Assembly: GCF_019278465.1 (NCBI RefSeq)
Contig: NZ_CP058983.1
Location: 2,355,501 to 2,419,500 of the forward strand
Direction: 5' to 3'
DNA length: 64,000 nt
From: Tenacibaculum sp. AHE14PA
GTDB taxonomy: Bacteria; Bacteroidota; Bacteroidia; Flavobacteriales; Flavobacteriaceae
A model generated the notes under the pieces. The model had not been told where the DNA came from. It ran no database searches and saw only the letters and a list, made by a program, of their open reading frames with translations. Both the position numbers and the translations under genes were made by a program. Positions 19,604 through 29,152 of the stretch are shown here, one piece after another (the stretch's first letter is position 1; every line of letters starts with the position of its first letter).

Positions 19604-22003
19604 ATGTATGTAGCAAAAAGAGACGGTAAAAGAGAGCTTGTGATGTTTGATAAGATCACAGCGAGGGTTAGAAAAATGTGTTACGGATTAAACAAGATTG
19701 TTGACCCCGTAAAAGTTGCAATGCGTGTTATTGAAGGTTTATATGACGGTGTAACAACATCTGAATTAGATAATTTAGCTGCTGAGGTTGCTGCAACATT
19801 AACAACTGCACACCCTGATTATGCAAAATTAGCTGCAAGAATTGCCGTATCTAATTTACATAAAAACACTAAAAAGTCGTTTTCAGAAACGATGGTTGAT
19901 TTGTACGAATACGTAAACCCTCGTACAGAAAAAAAATCTCCTTTATTAGCAGATGATGTGTATGACATTATCATGAAAAATGCTGATAAATTAGACTCTA
20001 CTATTATTTATAGTCGTGATTTTAACTACGATTATTTTGGATTTAAAACCTTAGAGCGCTCTTATTTATTAAAGCTTAATGGTAATATTGTAGAGCGTCC
20101 GCAGCACATGTTAATGCGTGTATCTATAGGTATACATAAAGAAGATATTGACGAAGCAATCGCTACATACGAGTTAATGAGTAAAAAATATTTTACCCAT
20201 GCTACGCCAACATTATTCAACGCAGGTACACCAAAACCACAAATGTCGTCTTGTTTTTTATTACAAATGCAAGATGATAGTATAGAAGGTATTTACGATA
20301 CACTAAAACAAACTGCTAAGATTTCGCAATCTGCAGGAGGTATTGGTTTGTCTTTACATAATATTCGTGCAACAGGAAGTTATATTGCTGGTACTAACGG
20401 TACATCAAACGGAATTGTACCAATGTTAAAAGTATTTAACGATACAGCACGTTATGTAGATCAAGGAGGAGGAAAACGTAAAGGTTCTTTCGCAATGTAT
20501 TTAGAGCCTTGGCATGCTGATATTTATGATTTTCTTGATTTAAAGAAAAATCATGGTAAAGAAGAAATGAGAGCGCGTGATTTGTTTTATGCAATGTGGA
20601 TTTCTGATTTATTTATGGAGCGTGTACAAAAAGATGCAGACTGGACGTTGATGTGTCCTCATGAATGTCCGCATTTATTTGATACTTATGGAGAAGAGTT
20701 CGAGCGTTTATATACAAGCTATGAAGCTGCTGGTAAAGGTAGAAAAACAATAAAAGCACGTGATTTATGGGAGAAAATCTTAGAGTCGCAAATAGAAACA
20801 GGTACACCGTACATGTTGTATAAAGATGCTGCTAACCGTAAATCAAATCAGAAAAATTTAGGAACCATTCGTTCTTCAAATTTATGTACTGAAATTATGG
20901 AATATACTGCCAAAGATGAGGTAGCAGTATGTAATTTAGCATCCATAGCAATACCAATGTTTGTTGGTGAAGATGAAAACGGAAATAAGTTTTTTGATCA
21001 TAAAAAGCTATTTAAAGTAACTAAAAAAGTAATTAGAAACTTAGATACCGTTATTGATCGTAACTATTATCCGGTTATTGAAGCAGAAAACTCTAACGTT
21101 CGTCACCGTCCGGTAGGATTAGGTATTCAAGGATTAGCAGATGCGTTTATCATGTTGCGTTTACCGTTTACATCTGATGAAGCTAAGAAGTTAAACCAAG
21201 AAATATTCGAAACCTTGTATTTTGCATCTGTAACTTCATCTATGGAAATTGCAAAAGCAAAAGAACCATATTCAACATTTAAAGGTTCGCCAATGTCTCA
21301 AGGAGAATTTCAGCACAATATGTGGGGAATTAAAGAAGACGATTTAAGTGGTCGTTGGGACTGGAATGCTTTGCGTAAAAAAGTGATGGAACACGGTGTT
21401 CGTAACTCGTTATTAGTGGCGCCAATGCCAACAGCATCTACTTCACAAATTTTAGGAAATAACGAAGCTTTCGAACCATATACTTCTAATATTTATACTC
21501 GTAGAGTATTATCTGGTGAGTTTATTGTAGTAAACAAGCACTTATTAGAAGATTTAGTAGAGTTAAATTTATGGGATAATAATATGAAAGAAGATATTAT
21601 GCGTGCAAACGGATCTATCCAACATATTGCTACTATTCCGCAAGACTTAAAAGATTTATACAAAACAGTTTGGGAAATGAGTATGAAAGATATTATCGAT
21701 ATGGCGCGCCATAGAGGTTATTTTATCGATCAATCTCAGTCGTTAAACTTATTTATGAAAGATCCTGATTATGCAAAACTAACTTCAATGCATTTTTATG
21801 CTTGGAAAAGTGGTTTAAAAACAGGAATGTACTATTTACGTACAAAATCGGCAGTAAACGCAAAGCAATTCACCTTAAACATCGAAAAGAAAGAGGCTGT
21901 AGTTGAAGAAGAAAAACCAATGAGTGCTACAGAATTTAAAGCCATGGTTGATGCTTCTAAAAACGGAGCACCAGACGACGATTGTTTAATGTGTGGGTCT
22001 TAG
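19604..22003 (+). CDS. nrdA: Ribonucleoside-diphosphate reductase, alpha subunit
   Basis: This catalytic subunit of class I ribonucleotide reductase has 799 residues. An ATP-cone domain occupies about residues 1-95 (starts [18 protein letters not shown]), giving dATP/ATP activity control. The catalytic barrel contains the disulfide-forming Cys of [11 protein letters not shown] and the radical-relay Cys in SSNLCTEI. The [20 protein letters not shown] block is at about 606. The C-terminal swinging Cys pair is DDCLMCGS at the very end. It works with the NrdB encoded upstream and needs thioredoxin or glutaredoxin as reductant. Confidence 0.97.
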   Translation: MYVAKRDGKRELVMFDKITARVRKMCYGLNKIVDPVKVAMRVIEGLYDGVTTSELDNLAAEVAATLTTAHPDYAKLAARIAVSNLHKNTKKSFSETMVDLYEYVNPRTEKKSPLLADDVYDIIMKNADKLDSTIIYSRDFNYDYFGFKTLERSYLLKLNGNIVERPQHMLMRVSIGIHKEDIDEAIATYELMSKKYFTHATPTLFNAGTPKPQMSSCFLLQMQDDSIEGIYDTLKQTAKISQSAGGIGLSLHNIRATGSYIAGTNGTSNGIVPMLKVFNDTARYVDQGGGKRKGSFAMYLEPWHADIYDFLDLKKNHGKEEMRARDLFYAMWISDLFMERVQKDADWTLMCPHECPHLFDTYGEEFERLYTSYEAAGKGRKTIKARDLWEKILESQIETGTPYMLYKDAANRKSNQKNLGTIRSSNLCTEIMEYTAKDEVAVCNLASIAIPMFVGEDENGNKFFDHKKLFKVTKKVIRNLDTVIDRNYYPVIEAENSNVRHRPVGLGIQGLADAFIMLRLPFTSDEAKKLNQEIFETLYFASVTSSMEIAKAKEPYSTFKGSPMSQGEFQHNMWGIKEDDLSGRWDWNALRKKVMEHGVRNSLLVAPMPTASTSQILGNNEAFEPYTSNIYTRRVLSGEFIVVNKHLLEDLVELNLWDNNMKEDIMRANGSIQHIATIPQDLKDLYKTVWEMSMKDIIDMARHRGYFIDQSQSLNLFMKDPDYAKLTSMHFYAWKSGLKTGMYYLRTKSAVNAKQFTLNIEKKEAVVEEEKPMSATEFKAMVDASKNGAPDDDCLMCGS

Positions 22004-22013
22004 AAGATAATAG

Positions 22014-22069
22014 GTCATTGCGAGCAAAGTGAAGCAATCTGTTAATTAGATTTTCTTGTTTGTAATGAC
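22014..22069. repeat. Degenerate dispersed inverted repeat (GAAGCAATCT type)
   Basis: The left half is near the familiar form (GTCATTGCGAG...GAAGCAATCTG). The right half is strongly decayed and ends in AATGAC. It shares the core with the element at 5116-5188. Confidence 0.5.
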
Positions 22070-22090
22070 ATAAATTAGATTAAAAGTGAA

Positions 22091-22122
22091 AAAAGAGAAG
22101 TCTTTTGACTTCTCTTTTTTTT
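22091..22122 (+). terminator. Rho-independent terminator after nrdA
   Basis: The stem AAAAGAGAAGTC/GACTTCTCTTTT has a TTTT loop and continues in T residues. It lies about 90 bases after nrdA and after the repeat at 22014-22069. Confidence 0.85.
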
Positions 22123-22434
22123 ATGAATCATTAAAGTCATTTGCTGAGGTAGTAAATAAAAAGCATAAAAAAAAGGAACATAATTAAATATCCCTCTTGA
22201 TTTTTTTTAAATATTTTTTGGATTGCCGCCCAATAATATTACAAAATTAGAGAAGAAGAGATTACCTCGTCTCCATTTGTTTTACAAAAGTACAAAACAA
22301 TGCTCTTTCTATCAAGTTAAATATTTATAAAATAAATTGTAAGTAGCATACCCCTTTTAAAAACAACTAGGGAGCTACGTTAAATTGTTATTAACAAAAA
22401 AAATAAATTGTTGATAGCCTAAAACAATAGTTAA
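22123..22434. other. Gene-free AT-rich stretch with decayed repeats
   Basis: I see no reading frame I can support here. The block near 22246-22275 resembles one arm of the dispersed GAAGCAATCT-type repeat. An imperfect hairpin at about 22342-22380 (GTAGC...GCTAC enclosing ACCCCT...AGGG) shares AGCAT, CCCCTT and AAAAACAAC in order with the repeat units at 43957-44794. It may be a decayed relative. Confidence 0.35.
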
Positions 22435-22659
22435 ATGATATATAGCAAAGATAAATTAATTACTAAAATAGGAAATAAAGAGAATTTTAAAAGTACAATT
22501 ATAATAGTTAATAATATAACAGTAATTCAAAATATTTCAAAAATAGATAATAGAATTTCTTTTAATTTAGATAAATTATTGAAGGGAATATATTATCTAA
22601 TTAATATTTTAGGATTCTTTAAATTATATGAATTCTTAAATCTTCAAGACCTTTTTTAA
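22435..22659 (+). CDS. Doubtful small protein, possibly remnant of a T9SS C-terminal domain
   Basis: This 74-residue frame is very rich in Ile, Asn, Lys and Leu, and chance survival is possible in DNA this AT-rich. The pattern from about residue 22 (TIIIVNNITVIQNI, then ISFNLDKLLKGIYYLI) recalls the strands of a type A T9SS sorting domain, including the GIY turn. The usual Lys-rich end is missing. If that reading is right it is a fragment of a lost secreted protein. It lies between two terminators and no ribosome-binding site is evident. Confidence 0.25.
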   Translation: MIYSKDKLITKIGNKENFKSTIIIVNNITVIQNISKIDNRISFNLDKLLKGIYYLINILGFFKLYEFLNLQDLF

Positions 22660-22678
22660 AGAAGTTGTAGAGTTTACC

Positions 22679-22708
22679 AAAGAGAAGTCGAAAGGCTTCT
22701 CTTTTTTT
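22679..22708 (+). terminator. Rho-independent terminator
   Basis: The stem AAAGAGAAG/CTTCTCTTT has an eight-base loop and continues in T residues. It shares the stem core AGAGAAGTC with the terminator at 22091-22122, as though the intervening stretch had been inserted or the hairpin duplicated. Confidence 0.75.
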
Positions 22709-22721
22709 GTAAATTTGAAGC

Positions 22722-23459
22722 ATGAAAAACAGTATTATAATAACATTATTACTTTTTACACTAGCTGCAAAGGCTCAAAATTGTAATAATAATTTATATG
22801 GAAATTTTAAGGTAGTAGGTAAATCAATGTATACATCATTTACATTTGATGCTAACGGAAAAGTAGCCATAGCGCCATTTACTAAAATTAAGGCAAATTA
22901 TTTTCATAGAAACGATAGCTTGTTTGTTTTTCCAGATAAAGGAATTTTAATATTTAAAATTGTAAATAACAAAACTCTTAAAGGAGTTGGTAAATGGACA
23001 AAAGATGTTTTATGGGTTAATAGCAGTGGTAAAACTGTTAAAAACAACAGAAAAAATAATAAAAAAGCAAGTACCCGAGCCCAATTACTAAGTTCATTTT
23101 ACGATTTGCAAAAAACTCATTCTAAAACAAGTCTTTTAGTATACACTAAAAATACAGTAAGTAAATACAATAATTTATGCAAGCGCAATGTGGTAGAGTC
23201 TTGCATGTTGCTTTTAAAAAGAGAAGAAGGTATTAGTAACCTAGAAAAACTATTAAAGAAAAATACTAAAATTAACACTAAGCTAGTTAACTACGCAAAA
23301 AAAGCATTTTTTTTAGGAAATTATGATGCATATGCACATTTAGGAGCCTATTATATTTCAATTAATAAAAGGGAACAAGGAATAACTTACCTTAAAAAAG
23401 CCCATAAAAAAGGAAATGCAAAAGCATTTAATATGTTAATAGATTTAGATTTATTATAA
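22722..23459 (+). CDS. Hypothetical secreted protein with Sel1/TPR-like C-terminus
   Basis: This 245-residue protein has a signal peptide (MKNSIIITLLLFTLAAKAQ). I do not recognise the N-terminal part, a beta-rich region with CNNNLYGNFKVVGK followed by short strands to about residue 95. The C-terminal part from about residue 175 looks like two helix pairs of Sel1/TPR type (AYAHLGAYYISINKREQGITYLKKAHKKGNAKAF). Two Cys (near 149 and 155) may form a disulfide. The dGTPase gene follows after two bases, so it is cotranscribed. No functional link between the two is obvious. Confidence 0.7.
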   Translation: MKNSIIITLLLFTLAAKAQNCNNNLYGNFKVVGKSMYTSFTFDANGKVAIAPFTKIKANYFHRNDSLFVFPDKGILIFKIVNNKTLKGVGKWTKDVLWVNSSGKTVKNNRKNNKKASTRAQLLSSFYDLQKTHSKTSLLVYTKNTVSKYNNLCKRNVVESCMLLLKREEGISNLEKLLKKNTKINTKLVNYAKKAFFLGNYDAYAHLGAYYISINKREQGITYLKKAHKKGNAKAFNMLIDLDLL

Positions 23460-23461
23460 AA

Positions 23462-24808
23462 ATGAAACCAATGAACTGGGAACAACTCCTTTCTTTAAAA
23501 CGTTTTGGTGATACACAAAAACGTGAACGCATATTACAAGACGAAACCCGTTTAGGCTTTGAAGTAGATTTTGATAGAATTATATTTTCATCAGCCTTTC
23601 GTAGTTTACAAGATAAAACACAGGTAATTCCGTTATCAAAAACCGACTTTGTACACACCCGATTAACACACAGTTTAGAAGTGTCGGTAGTTGGTAGAAC
23701 CTTAGGAAGACGTGTTGGTAAAGTATTGTTAGAACGCCACCCGAATTTAGTAGATTTAGGCTACACTTTTAATGATTTCGGAGCGATTGTTGCTGCGGCA
23801 TCCGTAACACATGATATTGGGAATCCGCCTTTTGGGCATTCAGGTGAAAAAGCCATCGGAGAGTATTTTAAAACCGGTAACGGATTAAAATATAAAGAGC
23901 AACTTACCGAAAAAGAATATCAAGATTTAATAGATTTTGAAGGAAATGCAAACGGATTCAAGATTTTAACCGAAAATAAGCCAGGTAGCGAAGGAGGTTT
24001 GCGTTTAAGTTATGCAACTTTAGGAGCATTTATGAAATACCCTAAAGAATCACTTCCGAAGAAACCAACAAAACATATAGTCGATAAAAAATATGGCTTT
24101 TTTCAGTCGGAAACAGCAGGTTTTTTAGATGTTGCGAACGATTTAGGTTTACAGAAAAAAGAAAGTGACGGTATATCCTATTATCGTCATCCATTAGCAT
24201 ATTTAGTAGAAGCTGCAGATGATATTTGTTATACAATTATCGATTTTGAAGACGGAATTAATTTAGGGCTAATCGATGAAGATTATGCTTTAGAGTATAT
24301 GATTAAGTTGGTTAAAAACACGATTGATAGTAAAAAATATCATTCGTTAAAATACACAAAAGACCGTATTAGTTATTTACGAGCTTTAGCAATAGGTGTG
24401 TTAATTAACGAAGCAGTTGACATCTTTTTAGAAAATGAAACAGCTATTTTAAACGGTAGTTTCGAAAAATCATTACTAGATAAATGTATATACGAAGCAC
24501 AAATTAACGATATCATTAAAATAAGTATAGAAAAAATATACCGTAGTAAAGATGTCATCGAAAAAGAAGTTGCTGGGTATAAGATTATTGCAGACCTATT
24601 AGATGTTTTTGTAACAGCGTTAAACAATAAGTATAACGGAACACAATCTAACTACGATACACTGGTGTTGAATTTACTTCCTGATGAATATCAGCAAGAA
24701 AAAGCCGCACTTTATGATAGGGTTATGCAAATTTGTAGTTATGTATCTGGTTTGTCGGATAGTTTTGCAATACGATTATTTAAAAAAACAAAAGGAAATA
24801 TTGCGTAA
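23462..24808 (+). CDS. dgt: Deoxyguanosinetriphosphate triphosphohydrolase
   Basis: This cytoplasmic HD-domain enzyme removes triphosphate from dGTP or other dNTPs and so helps balance the nucleotide pool. It has 448 residues, the length of the type 2 form. The N-terminal block SSAFRSLQDKTQV is at about residues 38-50. The first metal His is in HTRLTHSLEVS, the HD pair is in SVTHDIGNPPFGHSGE (about 118-133), and a later Asp is in EAADDICYTIID. Its place near nrdA/nrdB fits a role in dNTP supply, though the genes are not in one operon. It is translationally close to the upstream secreted-protein gene. Confidence 0.95.
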   Translation: MKPMNWEQLLSLKRFGDTQKRERILQDETRLGFEVDFDRIIFSSAFRSLQDKTQVIPLSKTDFVHTRLTHSLEVSVVGRTLGRRVGKVLLERHPNLVDLGYTFNDFGAIVAAASVTHDIGNPPFGHSGEKAIGEYFKTGNGLKYKEQLTEKEYQDLIDFEGNANGFKILTENKPGSEGGLRLSYATLGAFMKYPKESLPKKPTKHIVDKKYGFFQSETAGFLDVANDLGLQKKESDGISYYRHPLAYLVEAADDICYTIIDFEDGINLGLIDEDYALEYMIKLVKNTIDSKKYHSLKYTKDRISYLRALAIGVLINEAVDIFLENETAILNGSFEKSLLDKCIYEAQINDIIKISIEKIYRSKDVIEKEVAGYKIIADLLDVFVTALNNKYNGTQSNYDTLVLNLLPDEYQQEKAALYDRVMQICSYVSGLSDSFAIRLFKKTKGNIA

Positions 24809-24919
24809 TTAATTATTAAATTAAGCTTTATTAGTAAATATAATCTATATTTTAGCTTTTTGTTAAAAAAGTTAGGGTAATTTTAACACTAACTGTTATA
24901 TATCATAAATAACTTTACC

Positions 24920-27900
24920 ATGAATAAAAAAATACTATTTGTTGGCTTACTTGTTTTAGCTGTAGGTGGTGTTGTCTTTAATTCAATAGGCACTAAAGAG
25001 ACAGCTGCCGACAAATTGAGAAGTCAACACGCAGAATTTTTGAAAAATCACCCTTTTCAGAAAATAGGAAAACTTCCTAAAAAAGAAAGAAAAGCACAAG
25101 GATTACCTCCAAATGCTTATTTCGAACAAAAATATTTAAGTGAAATAAACCCTAATACAGGAAGAACTTATAAGAGAGATGTTTTAAGACTTCAAAAGGA
25201 GTTGAGTAAGCTAAGAGCAGGTCAAAAAGTTCCTGGTGAAGCTACTAATGCTTGGGAAGAAAGAGGTCCTGATAATGTAGGAGGAAGAACACGAGCACTT
25301 TTATTTGATCCAAATGATACTACAGATGAAACTGTTTTTGCCGGAGGAGTTAGTGGCGGTTTATGGAAAAACACTAAAATATCAGATGTAAACTCTAAAT
25401 GGATTCGTGTAGGAATCCCTGAAAATCTAGCAGTATCTTGTATTGCAGCTGATCCAAATAATCCAAATATATTTTATGTAGGTACTGGAGAATCTTATGT
25501 AAGCGGAGATGTAAACGGAGATGGTTTATGGAAATCTACCGATGGTGGAGTTACATGGTCTAATATTTTTGGAGGTATTGATGGAGCTTCTTTCTTAGAT
25601 GCAAACTCAAAGGTTACGGTTAATAGTCCAGCAAGTATTTCAGGAGAATATATATCAACCTTGGCTACTGCCTTTGGTGGAGATTTAAGAGCTTCAGTTA
25701 CTGGAGACGTAGTTTTAGTTAATGATATAACAGCACCATTTGATAATGGTTGTGAGGAATTGACTAACGCAAGTGAGTTAGATGGTAAAATAGCAGTAAT
25801 AAGGAGAGGTAGTTGTAATTTTGATTTAAAAGTTAAGCAAGCGGAAACTGCGGGTGCTATAGCAGTTGTTATGGTAAATAATGTTGATGGAAATCCAATA
25901 CCAATGGGAGGGGATGATGCTTCAGTCACAATACCAGCAGTTATGACAACCAGAACAGCCGGTAATGCAATAATAAACGCTCTATCAACTGAAGCGGTTA
26001 ATATTACTTTAACCAAAGGTAGAAGTAATGCAACAAATGTATTAGTTGTTCCTGGAATACAACATATTAATGATATTGTTATAAGAAATAATTCAGGAGT
26101 TTCAGAAGTTTATATAGCAGCAGGTGAATCTGGCTACTTAGGGGGTGTTTCATTAGGGGGAGACAGTTATGGTGTTTATAAATCTACAGACGGTGTAAAC
26201 TTCTCTAAATTAAACATGCCAAAAACAAGTGCAGGAAATGAATATGAGCCGAATAATTTTGAATTAGGTGCTGATAATTCTATCTATTTAAGTACAACTT
26301 CTAGTTATACTTATGGAGATGGAGGTGGAGCTATTTTAAAATCAGTTAATGGTGATACTTTTAATTTAATATATTCCGTAGAAACAGGGTCAAGAACAGA
26401 AATAGCTGTTTCACCATCTAATGCAGGTACAGTTTATGTTTTGTCTCAAATAAATAGTTCTGTAACACCAGTTAAAATGTTTAAAACAACTGATGATTTT
26501 GCGACAGTAAATGAATTACCATTACCAGATGATAAAGACACAGGTATTCCTGCAAATGATTTTACGAGAGGTCAAGCTTTTTATGATTTATTACTAAAAG
26601 TAGATCCAAATAATGAAAATATTCTTTATGTTGGAGGTATAGATTTATTTAAATCTACAGATGCAGGTCAAACCTGGGATCAACGCTCACATTGGTATGG
26701 AGGTTTTGGTTCTCAAAATGTGCATGCAGATCAGCATGGTTTAGCCTTTGCCTCTTCGTCAAGAATGGTTTTTGGTAACGACGGTGGAGTATATTTTTCA
26801 AATAATGCAGGAAGTATTATTTCGGCAAGAAATAATAACTATAATACATTACAATTTTATACCGTAGGTGTAGCACCATCAACAGCATTTGCAGGTGAAG
26901 AGTATTTCATTGCAGGAGCTCAAGACAACGGAACTCAACTAGTAGAAACAGCTAGAGCAGGAATTAATAGTTCTATAAGAGCTGCAGGAGGTGATGGAGC
27001 TGCTAGTTTCTTTGATACTGACGGAAATGATCAATACTTTATATCTAATTATGTTTATAATCAAAGTATTGTTTTGTATGATTATAAAACGGAACAATCT
27101 TATACGATTAATGATGAAGATTCATCTAATGGAGATTTTATTAATCAAGAGGAATTAGATTCAAATCTTAATATTCTATATTCAAACTATTCAGGTTCTA
27201 CAGGTATTTCTATTAGAAGATACTCAGATATATTAACAATAGTTCCTCAGAAAAGTACACTTTCAAATTCGTTAATGGATTCAGCGCCATCTACTCTGAA
27301 AATATCTACTTATACAACAACATCAAGTCTACTTTTTGCAGGTTTAAAAAACGGAAAGGTATTAAAAATAGAAAATGCAGATACAGACAGTAGTATTTGG
27401 TCTGAAATTACCGGGGCTGATTTTGTAGGAACGGTATCAGATATTGAATTAGGAGAAAATGAAGATGAAATTTTTGTAACAATGCATAATTATGGTGTTG
27501 TAAATATTTGGTACTCTGCAGATGGAGGAATTAACTGGGCTAATAAAGAAGGGGATTTGCCAGACTTACCAGTAAAATCAATATTACAAAATCCAATTAG
27601 TACAAATGAAGTAATTATAGGAACTGATTTAGGTGTATGGAAAACAAAAAACTTTAATGCAGTTTCACCTAGTTGGACACAGTCATATAACGGAATGAGC
27701 AATGTTCCTGTTTTAGATTTAGATTTGCGTGATGATAATACTGTTTTTGCAGCAACTTATGGAAGAGGGGTTTTTTCAGGTAAATTTATATCAGACCCAA
27801 CAGGAGATGATGATGGTGATGGGGTATTAAATGGGGTAGATAATTGCCCAAGCACAGCTAATGCTGATCAATTGGATGCAAATGAAAATGGAATCGGAGA

Positions 27901-29152
27901 CGCTTGTGAAGATAGCGATGAAGATGGTGTTATGGATGACGTAGATAATTGTATAAATACTGCAAATCCTGATCAATTAGATACTGACGGAGATGGTGTA
28001 GGAGATGCTTGTCAGGATACCGATGAAGATGGTATTATGGACGATGTTGATAATTGTATAGATACTAAAAATGCAGATCAAAAAGATTTTAACAACGACG
28101 GAATCGGAGATGCTTGTCAGGATACCGATGAAGATGGTATTATGGATGATGTTGATAACTGTCCAGGTACTGCAAACCCTGATCAATTAGATACTGATGG
28201 AAATGGTGTAGGAGATGTTTGTCAAGATACAGATGAAGATGGTATTTTAGATAGTGTAGATAATTGTGTTAATGCAGCAAACCCTGATCAAAAAGATACA
28301 GATGGAAATGGAGTTGGAGATGCTTGTCAAGATACCGATGACGATGGTATTATGGATGATGTTGATAACTGTATAAATACTGCAAACTCAGATCAAACAG
28401 ATACTAACGGAAACGGAGTTGGAGATACTTGTGATACTAGTTATTTAGATACAGATAACATTAAAATTGAGTCTATTTCAGAAACTTGTGCAGGTGAAAG
28501 CGATGGTAAAATTACCATTAATGTTCAGCAAATTTTTGTAAACTATACGGTAACATTAAAAGGAGAGGGTAAAGAAGAAACCACAGCATTGACATCTACA
28601 TCGTTTACTTTCGAAAATTTAACTCCTGGTAGCTATGAAATTTGTGTAGAGATTGACGGTAAAGATTATAAGCAATGTTTTGAAATAAATATAAAAGCAG
28701 CTGAAGCTTTTTCATTAAGAGTGGCTAAAAACAACCAATCTAGAGATTACACCGTAAATGTAAGTTCAGGAACGGCACCTTATAAAGTGTTTTTAAATGG
28801 CGATTTAATTAATACATTCGAGCAATCAACATTTAACGTTAAGGTTGAAGGAAAAGGTGTTTTAGAGGTAACTACAGCAAAAGCATGTGAAGGTAAATTT
28901 AAAACAGTTATTGATAATGTTTTCTTAAGAAACAATCCAGTAACAGAATCTATCGAATTATTATTACCGGTTGATACATCAAATAATGTTAAAGTTATTG
29001 TGTTTGATGTAACAGGTAAAGTTGTTTTAGATAAAACAATAGAAAGACAAGGAAACGAATTATCAATTCCATTCAATAGTTATAAAGCAGGTATTTATAT
29101 ACTGAAATTAGGAAACGATAAGACTAATACTTTTAAAATCTTAAAAAAATGA
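24920..29152 (+). CDS. Giant secreted T9SS protein: BNR/sortilin-type propeller, PA domain, TSP3 repeats
   Basis: This 1410-residue exported protein has an N-terminal hydrophobic segment (about residues 4-22). Propeller-type repeats resembling sortilin/VPS10 or BNR blades run to about residue 950, with motifs such as GLWKSTDGGVTW and LFKSTDAGQTW. A PA-type insert (about residues 270-345, GKIAVIRRGSCNF) interrupts them. About residues 955-1170 are six Ca-binding thrombospondin type 3 repeats (DxDxDG...DNC). A beta domain follows, and the type A T9SS sorting domain ends the protein (KVIVFDVTGKVVLDK, GIYILKL, ILKK). This implies outer-membrane passage through the type IX system and surface anchoring or release. 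It may bind or process surface glycoproteins. No peptidase catalytic motif is seen. The next gene overlaps its stop codon. Confidence 0.9.
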   Translation: MNKKILFVGLLVLAVGGVVFNSIGTKETAADKLRSQHAEFLKNHPFQKIGKLPKKERKAQGLPPNAYFEQKYLSEINPNTGRTYKRDVLRLQKELSKLRAGQKVPGEATNAWEERGPDNVGGRTRALLFDPNDTTDETVFAGGVSGGLWKNTKISDVNSKWIRVGIPENLAVSCIAADPNNPNIFYVGTGESYVSGDVNGDGLWKSTDGGVTWSNIFGGIDGASFLDANSKVTVNSPASISGEYISTLATAFGGDLRASVTGDVVLVNDITAPFDNGCEELTNASELDGKIAVIRRGSCNFDLKVKQAETAGAIAVVMVNNVDGNPIPMGGDDASVTIPAVMTTRTAGNAIINALSTEAVNITLTKGRSNATNVLVVPGIQHINDIVIRNNSGVSEVYIAAGESGYLGGVSLGGDSYGVYKSTDGVNFSKLNMPKTSAGNEYEPNNFELGADNSIYLSTTSSYTYGDGGGAILKSVNGDTFNLIYSVETGSRTEIAVSPSNAGTVYVLSQINSSVTPVKMFKTTDDFATVNELPLPDDKDTGIPANDFTRGQAFYDLLLKVDPNNENILYVGGIDLFKSTDAGQTWDQRSHWYGGFGSQNVHADQHGLAFASSSRMVFGNDGGVYFSNNAGSIISARNNNYNTLQFYTVGVAPSTAFAGEEYFIAGAQDNGTQLVETARAGINSSIRAAGGDGAASFFDTDGNDQYFISNYVYNQSIVLYDYKTEQSYTINDEDSSNGDFINQEELDSNLNILYSNYSGSTGISIRRYSDILTIVPQKSTLSNSLMDSAPSTLKISTYTTTSSLLFAGLKNGKVLKIENADTDSSIWSEITGADFVGTVSDIELGENEDEIFVTMHNYGVVNIWYSADGGINWANKEGDLPDLPVKSILQNPISTNEVIIGTDLGVWKTKNFNAVSPSWTQSYNGMSNVPVLDLDLRDDNTVFAATYGRGVFSGKFISDPTGDDDGDGVLNGVDNCPSTANADQLDANENGIGDACEDSDEDGVMDDVDNCINTANPDQLDTDGDGVGDACQDTDEDGIMDDVDNCIDTKNADQKDFNNDGIGDACQDTDEDGIMDDVDNCPGTANPDQLDTDGNGVGDVCQDTDEDGILDSVDNCVNAANPDQKDTDGNGVGDACQDTDDDGIMDDVDNCINTANSDQTDTNGNGVGDTCDTSYLDTDNIKIESISETCAGESDGKITINVQQIFVNYTVTLKGEGKEETTALTSTSFTFENLTPGSYEICVEIDGKDYKQCFEINIKAAEAFSLRVAKNNQSRDYTVNVSSGTAPYKVFLNGDLINTFEQSTFNVKVEGKGVLEVTTAKACEGKFKTVIDNVFLRNNPVTESIELLLPVDTSNNVKVIVFDVTGKVVLDKTIERQGNELSIPFNSYKAGIYILKLGNDKTNTFKILKK
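27790..28440 (+). repeat. Tandem TSP3-coding repeats
   Basis: Six or so in-frame units encode repeated D-x-D-x-DG calcium loops ending in DNC and DAC. Individual units are highly similar at DNA level around the GATGAAGATGGTATTATGG core, suggesting recent unit duplication or conversion. Copy number may vary between strains. Confidence 0.8.

Noticed and set aside
22225..22434. Additional protein-coding gene in the nrdA-dgt gap.
   Set aside because: All frames are short, AT-driven and without recognisable motifs. Decayed repeats explain part of the stretch.
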